Below, piece by piece: positions 33,723 through 42,881 of a stretch of 55,370 bases of DNA; position 1 is the first letter of the stretch; each line of letters opens with the position of its first letter. Source of the DNA: Streptomyces jumonjinensis (lineage in GTDB: Bacteria; Actinomycetota; Actinomycetes; Streptomycetales; Streptomycetaceae); the NCBI RefSeq assembly GCF_009600885.1, contig NZ_VCLA01000133.1, forward strand, positions 1-55,370, read 5' to 3'. The position numbers were made by a program, and so were the translations under genes. The notes below the pieces were generated by a model, which was given only the letters and a program-made list of their open reading frames with translations, searched no databases and was not told where the DNA came from.

Positions 33723-34393
33723 TCAGGCGGGGAGCCGGGTCCGGGCGAGGATTCCTGCGGTGAGCCCCAGCTGGCCCATGCCGTAGAGGAACATGACCCA
33801 GAAGTCGGGCACGGGCGGCTGCGGCCACTGCGCCACCTCGGTGGCGATGAGCAGGTCCGAGACGAGGAAGAGCGCTCCGCCGGCGCCGGCGAGCGCGCCG
33901 AAGCCGCTCGCGCGCCAGGCCATCGCGGTCAGCAGCAGCGCGTATCCGGCGACGGGAATCCGCAGTCCGGCGGGGAGGTCGGGCCAGAGCAGGACGACGA
34001 CGGTCGCCAGCGCGACGGCGTAGCCGGGCGCGAGCGGCCTGGGCGTACGGCAGCGGCCGAAGAGCGTCAGATAGCAGAGATGGCCCACGGCGAAGGACCC
34101 CATGCCGGCGAGGAAGGCCGCTTCCGCGTCGGAGAGCAGCAGCACATCGCCGGCCCAGCCCAGCAGCAGCGCGGCGATCAGCAGACGGGGGCCGCCCCGT
34201 ACCGCCGTGTACGCGGCGAGCAGCGGCATCAGCAGCGGTTTGGCGATCCGGTGGCCGGTCTCCGCGCCCGCGAGCAGCGAGCCGAGGTCGGCGAGGAGGG
34301 CCAGGGCGAAGGCGGCGAGCAGCAGCGGGCCGAGGGTCTCCCGGAGGCCACGGCCCGGGGCCGGGGCGGATGCCGTACGGATCTCCGGGGCGC

Positions 34394-34397
<4 letters not shown>
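33723..34397 (-). CDS. YhhN/TMEM86 family membrane protein (lysoplasmalogenase-like)
   Basis: 224 residues with about eight membrane helices. Family signatures are KPLLMPLLAAYT (about 52), WAGDVLLL with its acidic residue (about 81-88), and GHLCYLTLFGR. Eukaryotic and some bacterial members hydrolyse the vinyl-ether bond of lysoplasmalogens; function in Streptomyces is unproven. The GTG start overlaps the stop of the hydroxylase gene (GTGA), so the pair is translationally coupled and may act on the same lipid. Confidence 0.88.
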
Positions 34398-35278
<881 letters not shown>

Positions 35279-35356
35279 GGGTGCACCGTAGGCGGGGCCG
35301 CGGGGGCACGGATAGATGGTGTTACCCACAAGTATGTGAGACGGATTGTCAGCTGA

Positions 35357-35377
35357 TTTTGGTGAGTTCCACCAAAA
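35357..35377. promoter_or_regulatory. A/T-rich 8-bp inverted repeat upstream of the lipid hydroxylase gene
   Basis: TTTTGGTG and CACCAAAA flank AGTTC. It lies about 80 bp upstream of the hydroxylase start, in one of the few A/T-rich patches around, and between it and the VIT gene stop. It has the look of a TetR- or MarR-type operator. Confidence 0.45.
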
Positions 35378-35464
35378 CGGCCGGCCTCGGGTCAGGGGGT
35401 CGGGGCAGGGGCTCGGAGCGCCGGCTCGGCTCAGAGTTGTCAGGGCCGTCAGGGCCGCAGGCTG

Positions 35465-36304
35465 TCAGAGCGCCACCGCTCCCAGCAGCGACCCCGCCCC
35501 ATAGGTCACCGCCATCGCCAGCGCTCCCCCGCCCGCGTTCCGCAGCATCGCCCGGCCCGCCCGCGCCGCGCCCAGCCGGGCGCTCCACCATCCTGTGAGC
35601 ACCAGCGCCGACAGCACCGAGCAGACCGTGACCGGCAGCCGTGCCGAGGCGGACGGCAGCACGATCGCGAGCAGCGGGAGCAGCGCGCCAGCCGTGAAGG
35701 CGAGGAAGCTCGCGACCGCCGCGTGCCAGGGCTCGGCCAGGGCGTCCGGGTCGATGCCCAGCTCCACCCGGGCGTGGGCGCGCAGCGCGTCGCGTTCGGT
35801 GAGCTGGACCGCTGCTTCCCTGGCGACCTCGCGGCTCAGTCCCCGGTCCGCCAGCAGCCCGGTCAGCTCGTCGAGTTCGGCGTCCGGCTGTTCGCGCAGT
35901 TCGCGTCGTTCCAGGGCGATGGCGGCGCGCTCCGAGTCGCGCTGGGTGGAGACGGAGACGTATTCGCCGGCCGCCATGGACATCGAGCCGGCGAGCAGTC
36001 CGGCGAGGCCGGCGGTGAGCAGGGCGGTGCGGTCGCCGGTGGCTCCGGCGACGCCGACGACGAGTCCGGCGGTGGAGACGATGCCGTCGTTCGCGCCGAG
36101 CACGGCGGCGCGCAGCCAGTTGAGCCGGGTCCCGAGGGCCGCGCCATGGGGTTCGGCGTGGAGCTCGGCCCGGTCCGCGGCGCGGCCTTCGGCCGGGGTG
36201 CCGGGGGGAGGCCCGGCGCGGTCTTCGGCACGGTTTTCGGCCGGGGGTCCGGGGGGAGGCCCGGCCCGGTCTTCGGCTGGGGGTTCGTCAGAGGACGCGG
36301 TCAT
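35465..36304 (-). CDS. VIT1/CCC1-family membrane protein
   Basis: 279 residues. The first 50 are disordered and repetitive (two copies of EDRAGPPPG-type units encoded by a DNA repeat at about 36190-36285). Then the VIT domain: NWLRAAVLGANDGIVSTAGLVVGVAGA (about 62-88), SMSMAAGEYVSVSTQRDSE, a helical cytoplasmic loop with acidic residues, and three C-terminal helices. Family members transport iron or manganese. The disordered head is not part of the family core. Confidence 0.9.
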   Translation of the reverse strand: MTASSDEPPAEDRAGPPPGPPAENRAEDRAGPPPGTPAEGRAADRAELHAEPHGAALGTRLNWLRAAVLGANDGIVSTAGLVVGVAGATGDRTALLTAGLAGLLAGSMSMAAGEYVSVSTQRDSERAAIALERRELREQPDAELDELTGLLADRGLSREVAREAAVQLTERDALRAHARVELGIDPDALAEPWHAAVASFLAFTAGALLPLLAIVLPSASARLPVTVCSVLSALVLTGWWSARLGAARAGRAMLRNAGGGALAMAVTYGAGSLLGAVAL

Positions 36305-36504
36305 TCGCGGAGGATCTCACCGGGACGTTCGCCGTCTCCGTACCGACCCGCCATGGGCGTACGAGGGGCCGGTCGCGTCCGTCGGGATCGCGTCGGGTCG
36401 CGTCGGCGGGTGGCGTTTTCGGCCAGGGGGCGCGCGGAAGCGCAAGGAGCGTACAGGGCAGGCGGATCCGGAGTTGTCAGTGGGGGCCCGTATTCTCTGT
36501 GACC

Positions 36505-37539
36505 ATGCTCGACGACAGCACGACAGCAGCGCCGACGTGGCCGGCCGCGTATCCGCAGGGGTACGCGGTCGTCGACGTGGAGACCACCGGCCTCGCCCGC
36601 GACGACCGGATAGTCTCCGCTGCCGTCTACCGGCTCGACGCCTTCGGCGACGTCGAGGATCACTGGTACACGCTGGTGAACCCGGAGCGCGATCCAGGTC
36701 CGGTGTGGATTCACGGGCTGACGAGCGATGTGCTCGACGGCGCGCCGCTGTTCGGCGACATCGCCGACGACTTCTCCGAGCGGCTGGCCGGCCGGGTGCT
36801 CGTCGCGCACAACGCCGTCTTCGACTGGTCCATGATCGCCCGGGAGTACGCCCGGGCCCGGCGCACCGCCCCCACCCGGCAGCGGCTGTGCACCATCGCG
36901 CTGTCCAAGGAGCTGGCGCTGCCGCTGCCCAATCACAAGCTGGAGTCGCTGGCCGCGCACTACGGCGTGGTCCAGCAGCGGGCGCACCACGCGCTGGACG
37001 ACGCCCGGGTGCTGGCGGAGGCCTTCCGGCCGAGTCTGCGCACCGCCGCGCGCGACGGGGTGCGGCTGCCGCTGCTGGAGTGCCGGCCGCTGACGGAGTG
37101 GTCGGACTCCCCCGCCACCCCGCGGATCGGCTACCAGCCGTCGTATGGCCGGTCCTCGGCCGGCTCCGGCCGCTATGGGCCGGGCAGCTGGCGTCCCTCG
37201 CGCAAGCGGCCCGTCTGCCCCCATCCCAACCCCGGGCGGTATGAGCCGGGCGGGGCGCTGAAGCAGGGGATGCGGGTGGCGATCTCCGGGGACACCTCCA
37301 TAGACCGGGAGCTGCTGGAGGACCGGGCCGCCGAGGCCGGGCTGCACATCGCCACCAGCGTCTCCCGGCTGACCAGTCTGCTGGTGACCAACGATCCGGA
37401 CTCGGCGACCTCCAAGACGGTCAAAGCCAGGACGTACGGCACACCGGTGGTCGACGAAGCGGCCTTCACCCAGCTGCTGCGGGATGTGGCCCCGGCCGAC
37501 GACCCGACGGCGCGGAGGAGCGACCGGGCAGACGGGTGA
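36505..37539 (+). CDS. DnaQ-like 3'-5' exonuclease fused to a BRCT domain
   Basis: 344 residues. DEDDh exonuclease domain (about 18-175): VVDVETTG gives the first Asp and Glu, AHNAVFDWSM the second Asp, and HHALDDARV the His and last Asp. After a Pro/Arg/Ser linker with HPNPGRYEPGG, a BRCT domain spans about 252-330 (GMRVAISGDT, LLVTNDPDSATSKTVKA, GTPVVDEAAF). Probably acts in DNA repair or proofreading. TATTCT at 36491-36496 lies nine bases ahead of ATG, suggesting a near-leaderless transcript; GTG at 36499 is an alternative start. Confidence 0.9.
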   Translation: MLDDSTTAAPTWPAAYPQGYAVVDVETTGLARDDRIVSAAVYRLDAFGDVEDHWYTLVNPERDPGPVWIHGLTSDVLDGAPLFGDIADDFSERLAGRVLVAHNAVFDWSMIAREYARARRTAPTRQRLCTIALSKELALPLPNHKLESLAAHYGVVQQRAHHALDDARVLAEAFRPSLRTAARDGVRLPLLECRPLTEWSDSPATPRIGYQPSYGRSSAGSGRYGPGSWRPSRKRPVCPHPNPGRYEPGGALKQGMRVAISGDTSIDRELLEDRAAEAGLHIATSVSRLTSLLVTNDPDSATSKTVKARTYGTPVVDEAAFTQLLRDVAPADDPTARRSDRADG

Positions 37540-37593
37540 CGGGCGGGCGTGCCGCCCGGCGGATCGGGAGCCGCGCGCCGCACCCTGTGGCGC

Positions 37594-37827
37594 ATGGCAC
37601 GTTGCGAGGTCTGCGGAAACGACTACGGCATGTCGTTCGAGGTGCACGCGCAGGGCGCGGTGCATGTCTTCGACTGCTTCTCCTGCGCGATCCACCGGAT
37701 GGCGCCCATCTGCGAACACTGCCGGGTCCAGGTCATCGGCCAGGGAGTGGAGGTCCAGGGCCACTGGTACTGCGGGGCCCACTGCGCCCGCGCTGAGGGG
37801 AGGATCGGCATCGTCGACAAGGTGTGA
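37594..37827 (+). CDS. Small double zinc-ribbon/LIM-like protein, unknown function
   Basis: 77 residues with two paired metal sites: C4-x2-C7 with C28-x2-C31-x2-H34, and C40-x2-C43 with C60-x2-H63-C64. This spacing resembles LIM or tandem zinc-ribbon folds and suggests protein or nucleic-acid binding. Hydrophobic content is low and no membrane segment exists. The ribosome site is weak (GTGG). It sits 54 bp after the exonuclease-BRCT gene on the same strand, so the two may be co-expressed. Confidence 0.75.
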   Translation: MARCEVCGNDYGMSFEVHAQGAVHVFDCFSCAIHRMAPICEHCRVQVIGQGVEVQGHWYCGAHCARAEGRIGIVDKV

Positions 37828-37990
37828 GGCCCCGCCCTCCATGACCACGGGTCCATGGGGTCCACGGGCCCGTCGTGGGACCTCTCCCCGGACGCCTCCG
37901 GACGCCCCGGGGGACCCGCACGGGCCCGCACAGGGCTGCGCGGGCCCCCACCCGGCCCCTCCCCGGCCCCACTCGGCCCCTCCATGGGTC

Positions 37991-38035
37991 TCTCGGGCGT
38001 CTCGGGCGTCTCGGGCCTCTCGGGCCTCTCGGGGA
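37991..38035. repeat. 9-bp tandem repeat TCTCGGGC(G/C) x5
   Basis: Five head-to-tail copies in a GC-rich spacer (37828-38082) between the zinc-ribbon gene and surf1. In-frame reading would give Gly-Leu/Val-Ser repeats, but no start or ribosome site supports coding. Confidence 0.88.
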
Positions 38036-38082
38036 ACCCCCCACCGCGAGGGCCGCCCGGCGCAGGAGGTACGGTCAGGGCC

Positions 38083-38871
38083 GTGTACCGCTTCCTGTTG
38101 TCCCGGCAGTGGGTGATCCTCACCCTCATCGGCCTCGTTCTCATCCCGACGATGATCGAGCTGGGCTTCTGGCAGTTCCACCGCCATGAGCGCCGGGTCG
38201 AGCAGAACGCCCTGATCGCACGGAATCTGGCGGAGAAGCCGGTCCCGGTGACCGAGCTGACCTCCCCCGGTCACAGCGTCCCCCGCTCGGACTACTGGCG
38301 CCCGATCACCGCCACCGGCGTCTACGACACCGACGGCGAGGTCGTCGTACGCCGCCGTACCAACGCGGACGACAAGGTCGGCTTCCATGTGCTGACCCCG
38401 CTGGTCCTCGCCGACGGCCGGGTCGTCCTGGTCAACCGGGGCTGGATCCCGGCGGCGGCCGACCAGAAGGCGTTCCCGGAGCTGCCGCCCGCGCCCAGGG
38501 GCGAGGTGACCGTCACCGGCCGGCTCAAGGCCGATGAGACGACGAAGGGCAGCGGCATCAAGGACCTCGCCGGGCTGCCGCCCCGCCAGGTCATGCTCAT
38601 CAACAGCGCCCAGCAGTCGGAGCTGCTCAAGAAGCCCGTGCTCGGCGGCTATCTGGAGCAGACCTCCGAGACCAAGCCCTCCGACGGCTCGCCGGAGCTG
38701 ATCCCCGAGCCCGACCACGACTCCATCGGCGCCCATATGGCGTATGCGGTCCAGTGGTGGCTGTTCGTCGCCGGAGTACCCGTCGGCTGGGTGGTCCTCG
38801 TACGCCGGGAAGTCCGCGACCGGCGGGCCGCCGCCGAGGCGGCGCCGCAGCCCGCCCCGGCGAACGCCTGA
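38083..38871 (+). CDS. SURF1-family cytochrome oxidase assembly protein
   Basis: 262 residues with the SURF1 layout: an N-terminal membrane helix (QWVILTLIGLVLIPTMIELGFWQFHRHERR), an extracytoplasmic domain containing YWRPITATGVYD and VLVNRGWIP, and a C-terminal helix (AYAVQWWLFVAGVPVGWVVLV). SURF1 helps insert haem a into cytochrome aa3 oxidase. The GTG start is the only one in frame that removes the repetitive spacer; AGGAGG lies 13 bases upstream, slightly far. Confidence 0.92.
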   Translation: MYRFLLSRQWVILTLIGLVLIPTMIELGFWQFHRHERRVEQNALIARNLAEKPVPVTELTSPGHSVPRSDYWRPITATGVYDTDGEVVVRRRTNADDKVGFHVLTPLVLADGRVVLVNRGWIPAAADQKAFPELPPAPRGEVTVTGRLKADETTKGSGIKDLAGLPPRQVMLINSAQQSELLKKPVLGGYLEQTSETKPSDGSPELIPEPDHDSIGAHMAYAVQWWLFVAGVPVGWVVLVRREVRDRRAAAEAAPQPAPANA

Positions 38872-38911
38872 CACGGGCGCCGTCCCTGATTGGTCCCCGC
38901 GTACGGCGGGA

Positions 38912-40711
38912 ATGCGCCACAGCGTGACCCTACGCATCGAGGACTACGCCCTGATCGGCGATCTCCAGACGGCCGCGCTGGTGGGCACGGACGGCTCCAT
39001 CGACTGGCTCTGTCTGCCCCGCTTCGACTCGGCGGCCTGCTTCGCCTCGCTCATCGGCGACGAGGAGAACGGTCACTGGCGCATCGCCCCCAAGGGCATG
39101 GGCCCCTGCACCCGGCGCGGCTACATCGGCGACTCGCTCGTCCTGGAGTCGGTGTGGGAGACCCCGGCCGGCACGGTGAAGGTCATCGACTTCATGCCCC
39201 AGCGCGACGAGGCGCCCGATGTGATGCGGATCGTGGAGGGCGTCAGCGGCTCGGTGGAGATGACGGCCGTCCTGCGGCTGCGCTTCGACTACGGCTCGGT
39301 CGTGCCGTGGGTGCGGCGTTCGGGCGGCCACCGGGTGGCCATCGCCGGGCCCGACTCGGTCTGGCTGCGCAGCGCTCCCCAGGTCAGGACCTGGGGGGAG
39401 AAGCTCAGCACCGTCTCGTCGTTCACGGTCGACGCGGGCCGGAAGGTGGCGTTCGTCCTCACCTGGCATCCCTCGCACCAGCAGCGGCCGGATCTGGTGG
39501 ACCCGTTCGAGGCACTGGAGTGCAGCCTCCGGGACTGGTCCGACTGGGCCACCGCCTGCCAGACCGCCGGCCCCTACCGGGATCCCGTGGTCCGCTCGCT
39601 CATCACCCTGAAGGCGCTCACCTACAAACCCACCGGCGGGATCGTCGCCGCCCCGACGACCTCGCTGCCGGAGGAGCTGGGCGGCGTACGGAACTGGGAC
39701 TACCGCTTCTGCTGGCTGCGGGACGCCACGCTCACCCTGGACGCGCTGCTGGAGGCGGGCTATCAGGAGGAGGCCGTCGCCTGGCGGGACTGGCTGCTGC
39801 GGGCCGTGGCGGGCGACCCGGCCGACCTCCAGATCATGTACGGGCTGGCCGGGGAGCGGCGGCTGCCGGAGACGGAGCTGCCGTGGCTGGCGGGGTACGC
39901 GGGCTCCGCCCCCGTACGCACCGGCAACGCGGCCGTGAAACAGCTTCAGCTGGATGTGTACGGCGGCGTCCTGGACTCCCTCTACCGCGCCCGGGAGGCC
40001 GGTCTCCCGGCGGAACGGCACGCCTGGTACCTCCAGCTCAGCCTGCTCGGCTTCCTGGAGACGAAGTGGCGGGAGCCGGACGAGGGGCTCTGGGAGGTAC
40101 GGGGTCCGCGCCGCCACTTCGTCCACTCCAAGGTGATGGCATGGGTGGCCGCGGACCGCGCCGTACGCACCCTGGAGGCGGACCCCTCGCTGCGCGGGGA
40201 CGCCGGCCGCTGGCGCACGATGCGGGACCAGGTGCACCAGGATGTGTGCGAGAAGGGCTACGACCCCGTGCGCAACACCTTCACCCAGTCCTACGGCTCC
40301 GCCGAACTCGACGCGGCGACCCTGCTGATCCCCCGGACCGGCTTTCTGCCGCCGGACGACCCACGGGTGATCGGCACCGTGGACGCGGTCCGCGCGGAAC
40401 TCGGCACCGAGGGCGGGCTGGTGCGGCGCTACAGCACCCAGGGCCCGGCGGTGGACGGGCTGCCGGGCGAGGAAGGCGCGTTTGTGGCCTGCTCGTTCTG
40501 GCTGGTGGACGCGTTGCTGATGACCGGCCGGGGGCAAGAGGCCCGAGAGCTGTTCGAGCGGCTGCTGGCGCTGCGCAACGATGTCGGGCTGCTCTCCGAG
40601 GAGTACGAACCGGTCTCCGGACGGCAGCTCGGGAACTTTCCCCAGGCGTTCAGCCATATCGGGTTGGTGAACTCGGCCCTCGCGCTGAACCGGCAGGAGA
40701 ATGCAGGATAG
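38912..40711 (+). CDS. Glycoside hydrolase family 15 protein (trehalase/glucoamylase-like)
   Basis: 599 residues. N-terminal beta-domain with IEDYALIGDLQTAALVGTDGSIDWLCLPRFDS (about 8-40), typical of GH15 trehalase-like enzymes, and an (alpha/alpha)6 barrel with NWDYRFCWLRDATLTLDALL (about 266-285, catalytic acid region) and a C-terminal Glu in SEEYEP (about 565). No signal peptide, so it acts inside the cell. In actinobacteria such enzymes hydrolyse trehalose or short alpha-glucans. An SDR gene follows four bases after the stop and must be co-translated or co-transcribed. Confidence 0.92.
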   Translation: MRHSVTLRIEDYALIGDLQTAALVGTDGSIDWLCLPRFDSAACFASLIGDEENGHWRIAPKGMGPCTRRGYIGDSLVLESVWETPAGTVKVIDFMPQRDEAPDVMRIVEGVSGSVEMTAVLRLRFDYGSVVPWVRRSGGHRVAIAGPDSVWLRSAPQVRTWGEKLSTVSSFTVDAGRKVAFVLTWHPSHQQRPDLVDPFEALECSLRDWSDWATACQTAGPYRDPVVRSLITLKALTYKPTGGIVAAPTTSLPEELGGVRNWDYRFCWLRDATLTLDALLEAGYQEEAVAWRDWLLRAVAGDPADLQIMYGLAGERRLPETELPWLAGYAGSAPVRTGNAAVKQLQLDVYGGVLDSLYRAREAGLPAERHAWYLQLSLLGFLETKWREPDEGLWEVRGPRRHFVHSKVMAWVAADRAVRTLEADPSLRGDAGRWRTMRDQVHQDVCEKGYDPVRNTFTQSYGSAELDAATLLIPRTGFLPPDDPRVIGTVDAVRAELGTEGGLVRRYSTQGPAVDGLPGEEGAFVACSFWLVDALLMTGRGQEARELFERLLALRNDVGLLSEEYEPVSGRQLGNFPQAFSHIGLVNSALALNRQENAG

Positions 40712-40715
40712 GTCC

Positions 40716-41471
40716 ATGGATCTTGGACTGAAGGACCGCGTCTATGTGGTGACGGGCGCCTCGCGGGGGCTGGGCAACGCCTCGGCGCGCGCGCTGGTCG
40801 CCGATGGCGCGAAGGTCGTCATCAGCGGGCGGGACGAGAAGACCGTCATGGACGCCGCCGCCGCGCTCGGCCCGGACGCGGTGGGGATGGCGGTGGACAA
40901 CGCGGACCCTGCGGGCGCGGAACGGCTGATCGCGGCGGCCCGGGCGCATTTCGGGCGGGTCGACGGGGTGCTGATCAGTGTGGGCGGCCCGCCGCCCGGA
41001 TTCGCCGCCGACAACACGGACGAGCAGTGGCGGTCGGCGTTCGACTCGGTGTTCCTGGGCGCGGTGCGGACGGCCCGGACCGCCGCTGCGGCGCTGGACG
41101 AGGGCGGAGTCATCGGCTTCGTCCTCTCCGGCTCGGTCCATGAGCCGATCCCGGGCCTGACGATCTCCAACGGGCTCCGCCCGGGGCTGGCCGGTTTCGC
41201 CAAGTCGCTCGCGGCCGAACTGGGCCCGCGGGGAATCCGGGTGATCGGCCTGCTCCCGTCGCGCATCGACACGGACCGGGTACGCGAACTGGACGCCCTC
41301 TCGGGCGACGCGGACGCGGCCCGCGCCGGGAACGAGTCCCGTATTCCGCTGCGGCGGTACGGCGCTCCCGAGGAGTTCGGCAGGGTGGCGGCGTTTCTGC
41401 TGTCGCCGGCCGCCTCGTATCTGACGGGAGTGATGCTTCCGGTGGACGGGGGCGCGCGACACGGGTTCTAG
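40716..41471 (+). CDS. SDR-fold protein without the YxxxK catalytic motif
   Basis: 251 residues. The nucleotide motif VTGASRGLGNASA (about 13-25) and the C-terminal ASYLTGVMLPVDGGARHG tail are classical, but after the active-site Ser (VLSGSVHEP) the position of YxxxK reads ISNGLRPGL, with no Tyr or Lys. Similar SNxxR SDRs are known and are of unclear chemistry. Four bases after the GH15 stop with AGGATAGG as ribosome site, so it is in one operon. It may be a sensor, a non-reducing enzyme, or may use another residue. Confidence 0.88.
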   Translation: MDLGLKDRVYVVTGASRGLGNASARALVADGAKVVISGRDEKTVMDAAAALGPDAVGMAVDNADPAGAERLIAAARAHFGRVDGVLISVGGPPPGFAADNTDEQWRSAFDSVFLGAVRTARTAAAALDEGGVIGFVLSGSVHEPIPGLTISNGLRPGLAGFAKSLAAELGPRGIRVIGLLPSRIDTDRVRELDALSGDADAARAGNESRIPLRRYGAPEEFGRVAAFLLSPAASYLTGVMLPVDGGARHGF

Positions 41472-41550
41472 CGTCGCGCCGGGATCAGGACGGGGCTCCG
41501 GCGTGCGGGACCGGGGCAGCGGGCGGGACCGGGGCGGCGGACAGCGGTCG

Positions 41551-41599
41551 GCAGTCAGCAGTCAGCAGTCAGCAGTCAGCAGTCAGCAGTCAGCAGTCA
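41551..41599. repeat. 7-bp microsatellite-like repeat GCAGTCA x7
   Basis: Seven perfect copies (49 bp) in the 153-bp spacer between the convergent SDR and AmaP genes. Perfect heptamer arrays are unusual in Streptomyces DNA and prone to slippage. No gene overlaps; it ends 25 bp before the AmaP stop. Confidence 0.95.
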
Positions 41600-41624
41600 G
41601 CAGAGAGAACGGGCCGGGGCCGCG

Positions 41625-42203
41625 TCAGGTCACCCTCCGCGCGCCGTGTCCGGCCGCGCGGAGGCGGACCTCGGCCGGGAGCGAGGCGAGCCCCGCCGAG
41701 TCCCGGGCATGGACCACCGCCTCCGAGGTCAGCCGGGTCAGCGTCCGGTCGGGGGAGGCGAACGGCTCCAGCCGGAGCCGCACCTTCCCCTCGGGCCGCC
41801 GGGGGCGGCCCGTCAGCCGGATACGCGCCCGCTCGACGCCCTCCAGCGACTCCGTCTCCCGCTCCAGTACCTCCTCCAGCGCCCGTCCCCGCAGCCGTGC
41901 GCCCGCGCCGTCGCCGCTGTCGACGAGGATCTCCGCCAGCCGGGCCCGCCGCAGCTGGGCGAGGAGCAGCCACAGGGCCAGCACGACCAGTACCGCGAGG
42001 CCGGCGACGACCGAAGGCCACCACCAGCTCTCGTCCCGCCACCGCGCCCGGTCCGCCGTGCTCACCAGCACATCGCGCGGACCGTACCAGGGCCACCAGG
42101 ACGGCGTCGAGAGCCCGGTCGCCGCCGCGAGCACCGCCCCTCCCCCGCACACCAGCACCGCGCCCGCGAGACCGAGCAGCAGACGGTTGACGCATCGGAG
42201 CAT
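41625..42203 (-). CDS. AmaP-type alkaline-shock membrane anchor protein
   Basis: 192 residues: two N-terminal membrane helices (about 7-28, LLLGLAGAVLVCGGGAVLAAA; about 60-84, PSVVAGLAVLVVLALWLLLAQ), then a soluble domain (IRLTGRPRRPEGKVRLRLEPF through SLPAEVRLRAAG) that matches the AmaP fold which tethers Asp23 to the membrane in Staphylococcus. Last gene of the leftward Asp23 operon, six bases after the DUF6286-type gene. Confidence 0.85.
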   Translation of the reverse strand: MLRCVNRLLLGLAGAVLVCGGGAVLAAATGLSTPSWWPWYGPRDVLVSTADRARWRDESWWWPSVVAGLAVLVVLALWLLLAQLRRARLAEILVDSGDGAGARLRGRALEEVLERETESLEGVERARIRLTGRPRRPEGKVRLRLEPFASPDRTLTRLTSEAVVHARDSAGLASLPAEVRLRAAGHGARRVT

Positions 42204-42209
42204 TCCGCC

Positions 42210-42881
42210 TCATCCCTTTCTGTCCGACGGCCCAAGGACGCGCACCACCGGCGCCGGCGGCTTCGCCAGGCCGAGTTCAACGATGGCGGCGTCGAGCGCG
42301 GCGTCCAGATCCGCGCGTACCTCGTCGATGTCACGGAAGTGCGAGCGGGCCCGTACCGAGACCTTCGCCCGGCGCATCCGCACGCGTACCGAACGCACTC
42401 CGGACACCTCCATCGCCCGGTCGCGCAGGATCAGCGCCGCCGCGTCCCGGTCCAGCCCCGCCCGGACGGTCGGGTCGTGCCGGCGCATCGGCAGCAGCCG
42501 TCGCAGACCAGGGGTCACGGCGAGCACCAGAAGGACGAGCCCGAGCACCACGACGGCCGCCGCGACCGCGATCACCCAGGGGTCGTCCAGCCGCCAGCGC
42601 GCGAGCGCGTCCGCGGTGGTCCGCCGCCACCGCATGGCGGGCCGGCCCGCCCGTACGGCGGCGATGTCGTACAGCACGATCCCCGCGCCGCCGAGCACCA
42701 CGGCGGCGAGCAGCGCGGCCGGGATGCGGCGTACCGACCAGAAGCGGCCCGTGCCGGCCTTCCGGTTCGGCACCAGAAACGGTTCGGAGTCGGCGGCCGG
42801 GGGCGCCGGCTGGTGCGCTGCGGAGGTCGGGGGGTCTTGCCGGGGGCCGGGCGAAGCCGGTGGTACGGAGGGGCCGCTCAT
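42210..42881 (-). CDS. DUF6286-type membrane protein of the Asp23 cluster
   Basis: 223 residues: disordered Pro/Ser N-terminus (about 1-50), two membrane helices (RIPAALLAAVVLGGAGIVLYD and PWVIAVAAAVVVLGLVLLVLAVTPGL), then a soluble domain (RDRAMEVSGVRSVRVRMRRAKVSVRARSHF with ALDAAIVELGL) similar in plan to AmaP. The ATG overlaps the stop of the upstream Asp23 gene (ATGA). Probably another membrane partner of the Asp23 proteins. Confidence 0.82.
   Translation of the reverse strand: MSGPSVPPASPGPRQDPPTSAAHQPAPPAADSEPFLVPNRKAGTGRFWSVRRIPAALLAAVVLGGAGIVLYDIAAVRAGRPAMRWRRTTADALARWRLDDPWVIAVAAAVVVLGLVLLVLAVTPGLRRLLPMRRHDPTVRAGLDRDAAALILRDRAMEVSGVRSVRVRMRRAKVSVRARSHFRDIDEVRADLDAALDAAIVELGLAKPPAPVVRVLGPSDRKG

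Noticed and set aside
36301..38937. Open frame of over 850 codons on the minus strand
   Set aside because: Antisense to the exonuclease, zinc-ribbon and SURF1 genes, all with recognisable domains. No motif is visible in the antisense product.
41551..41599. CRISPR-like array
   Set aside because: Units are only 7 bp with no spacers and no cas genes nearby.
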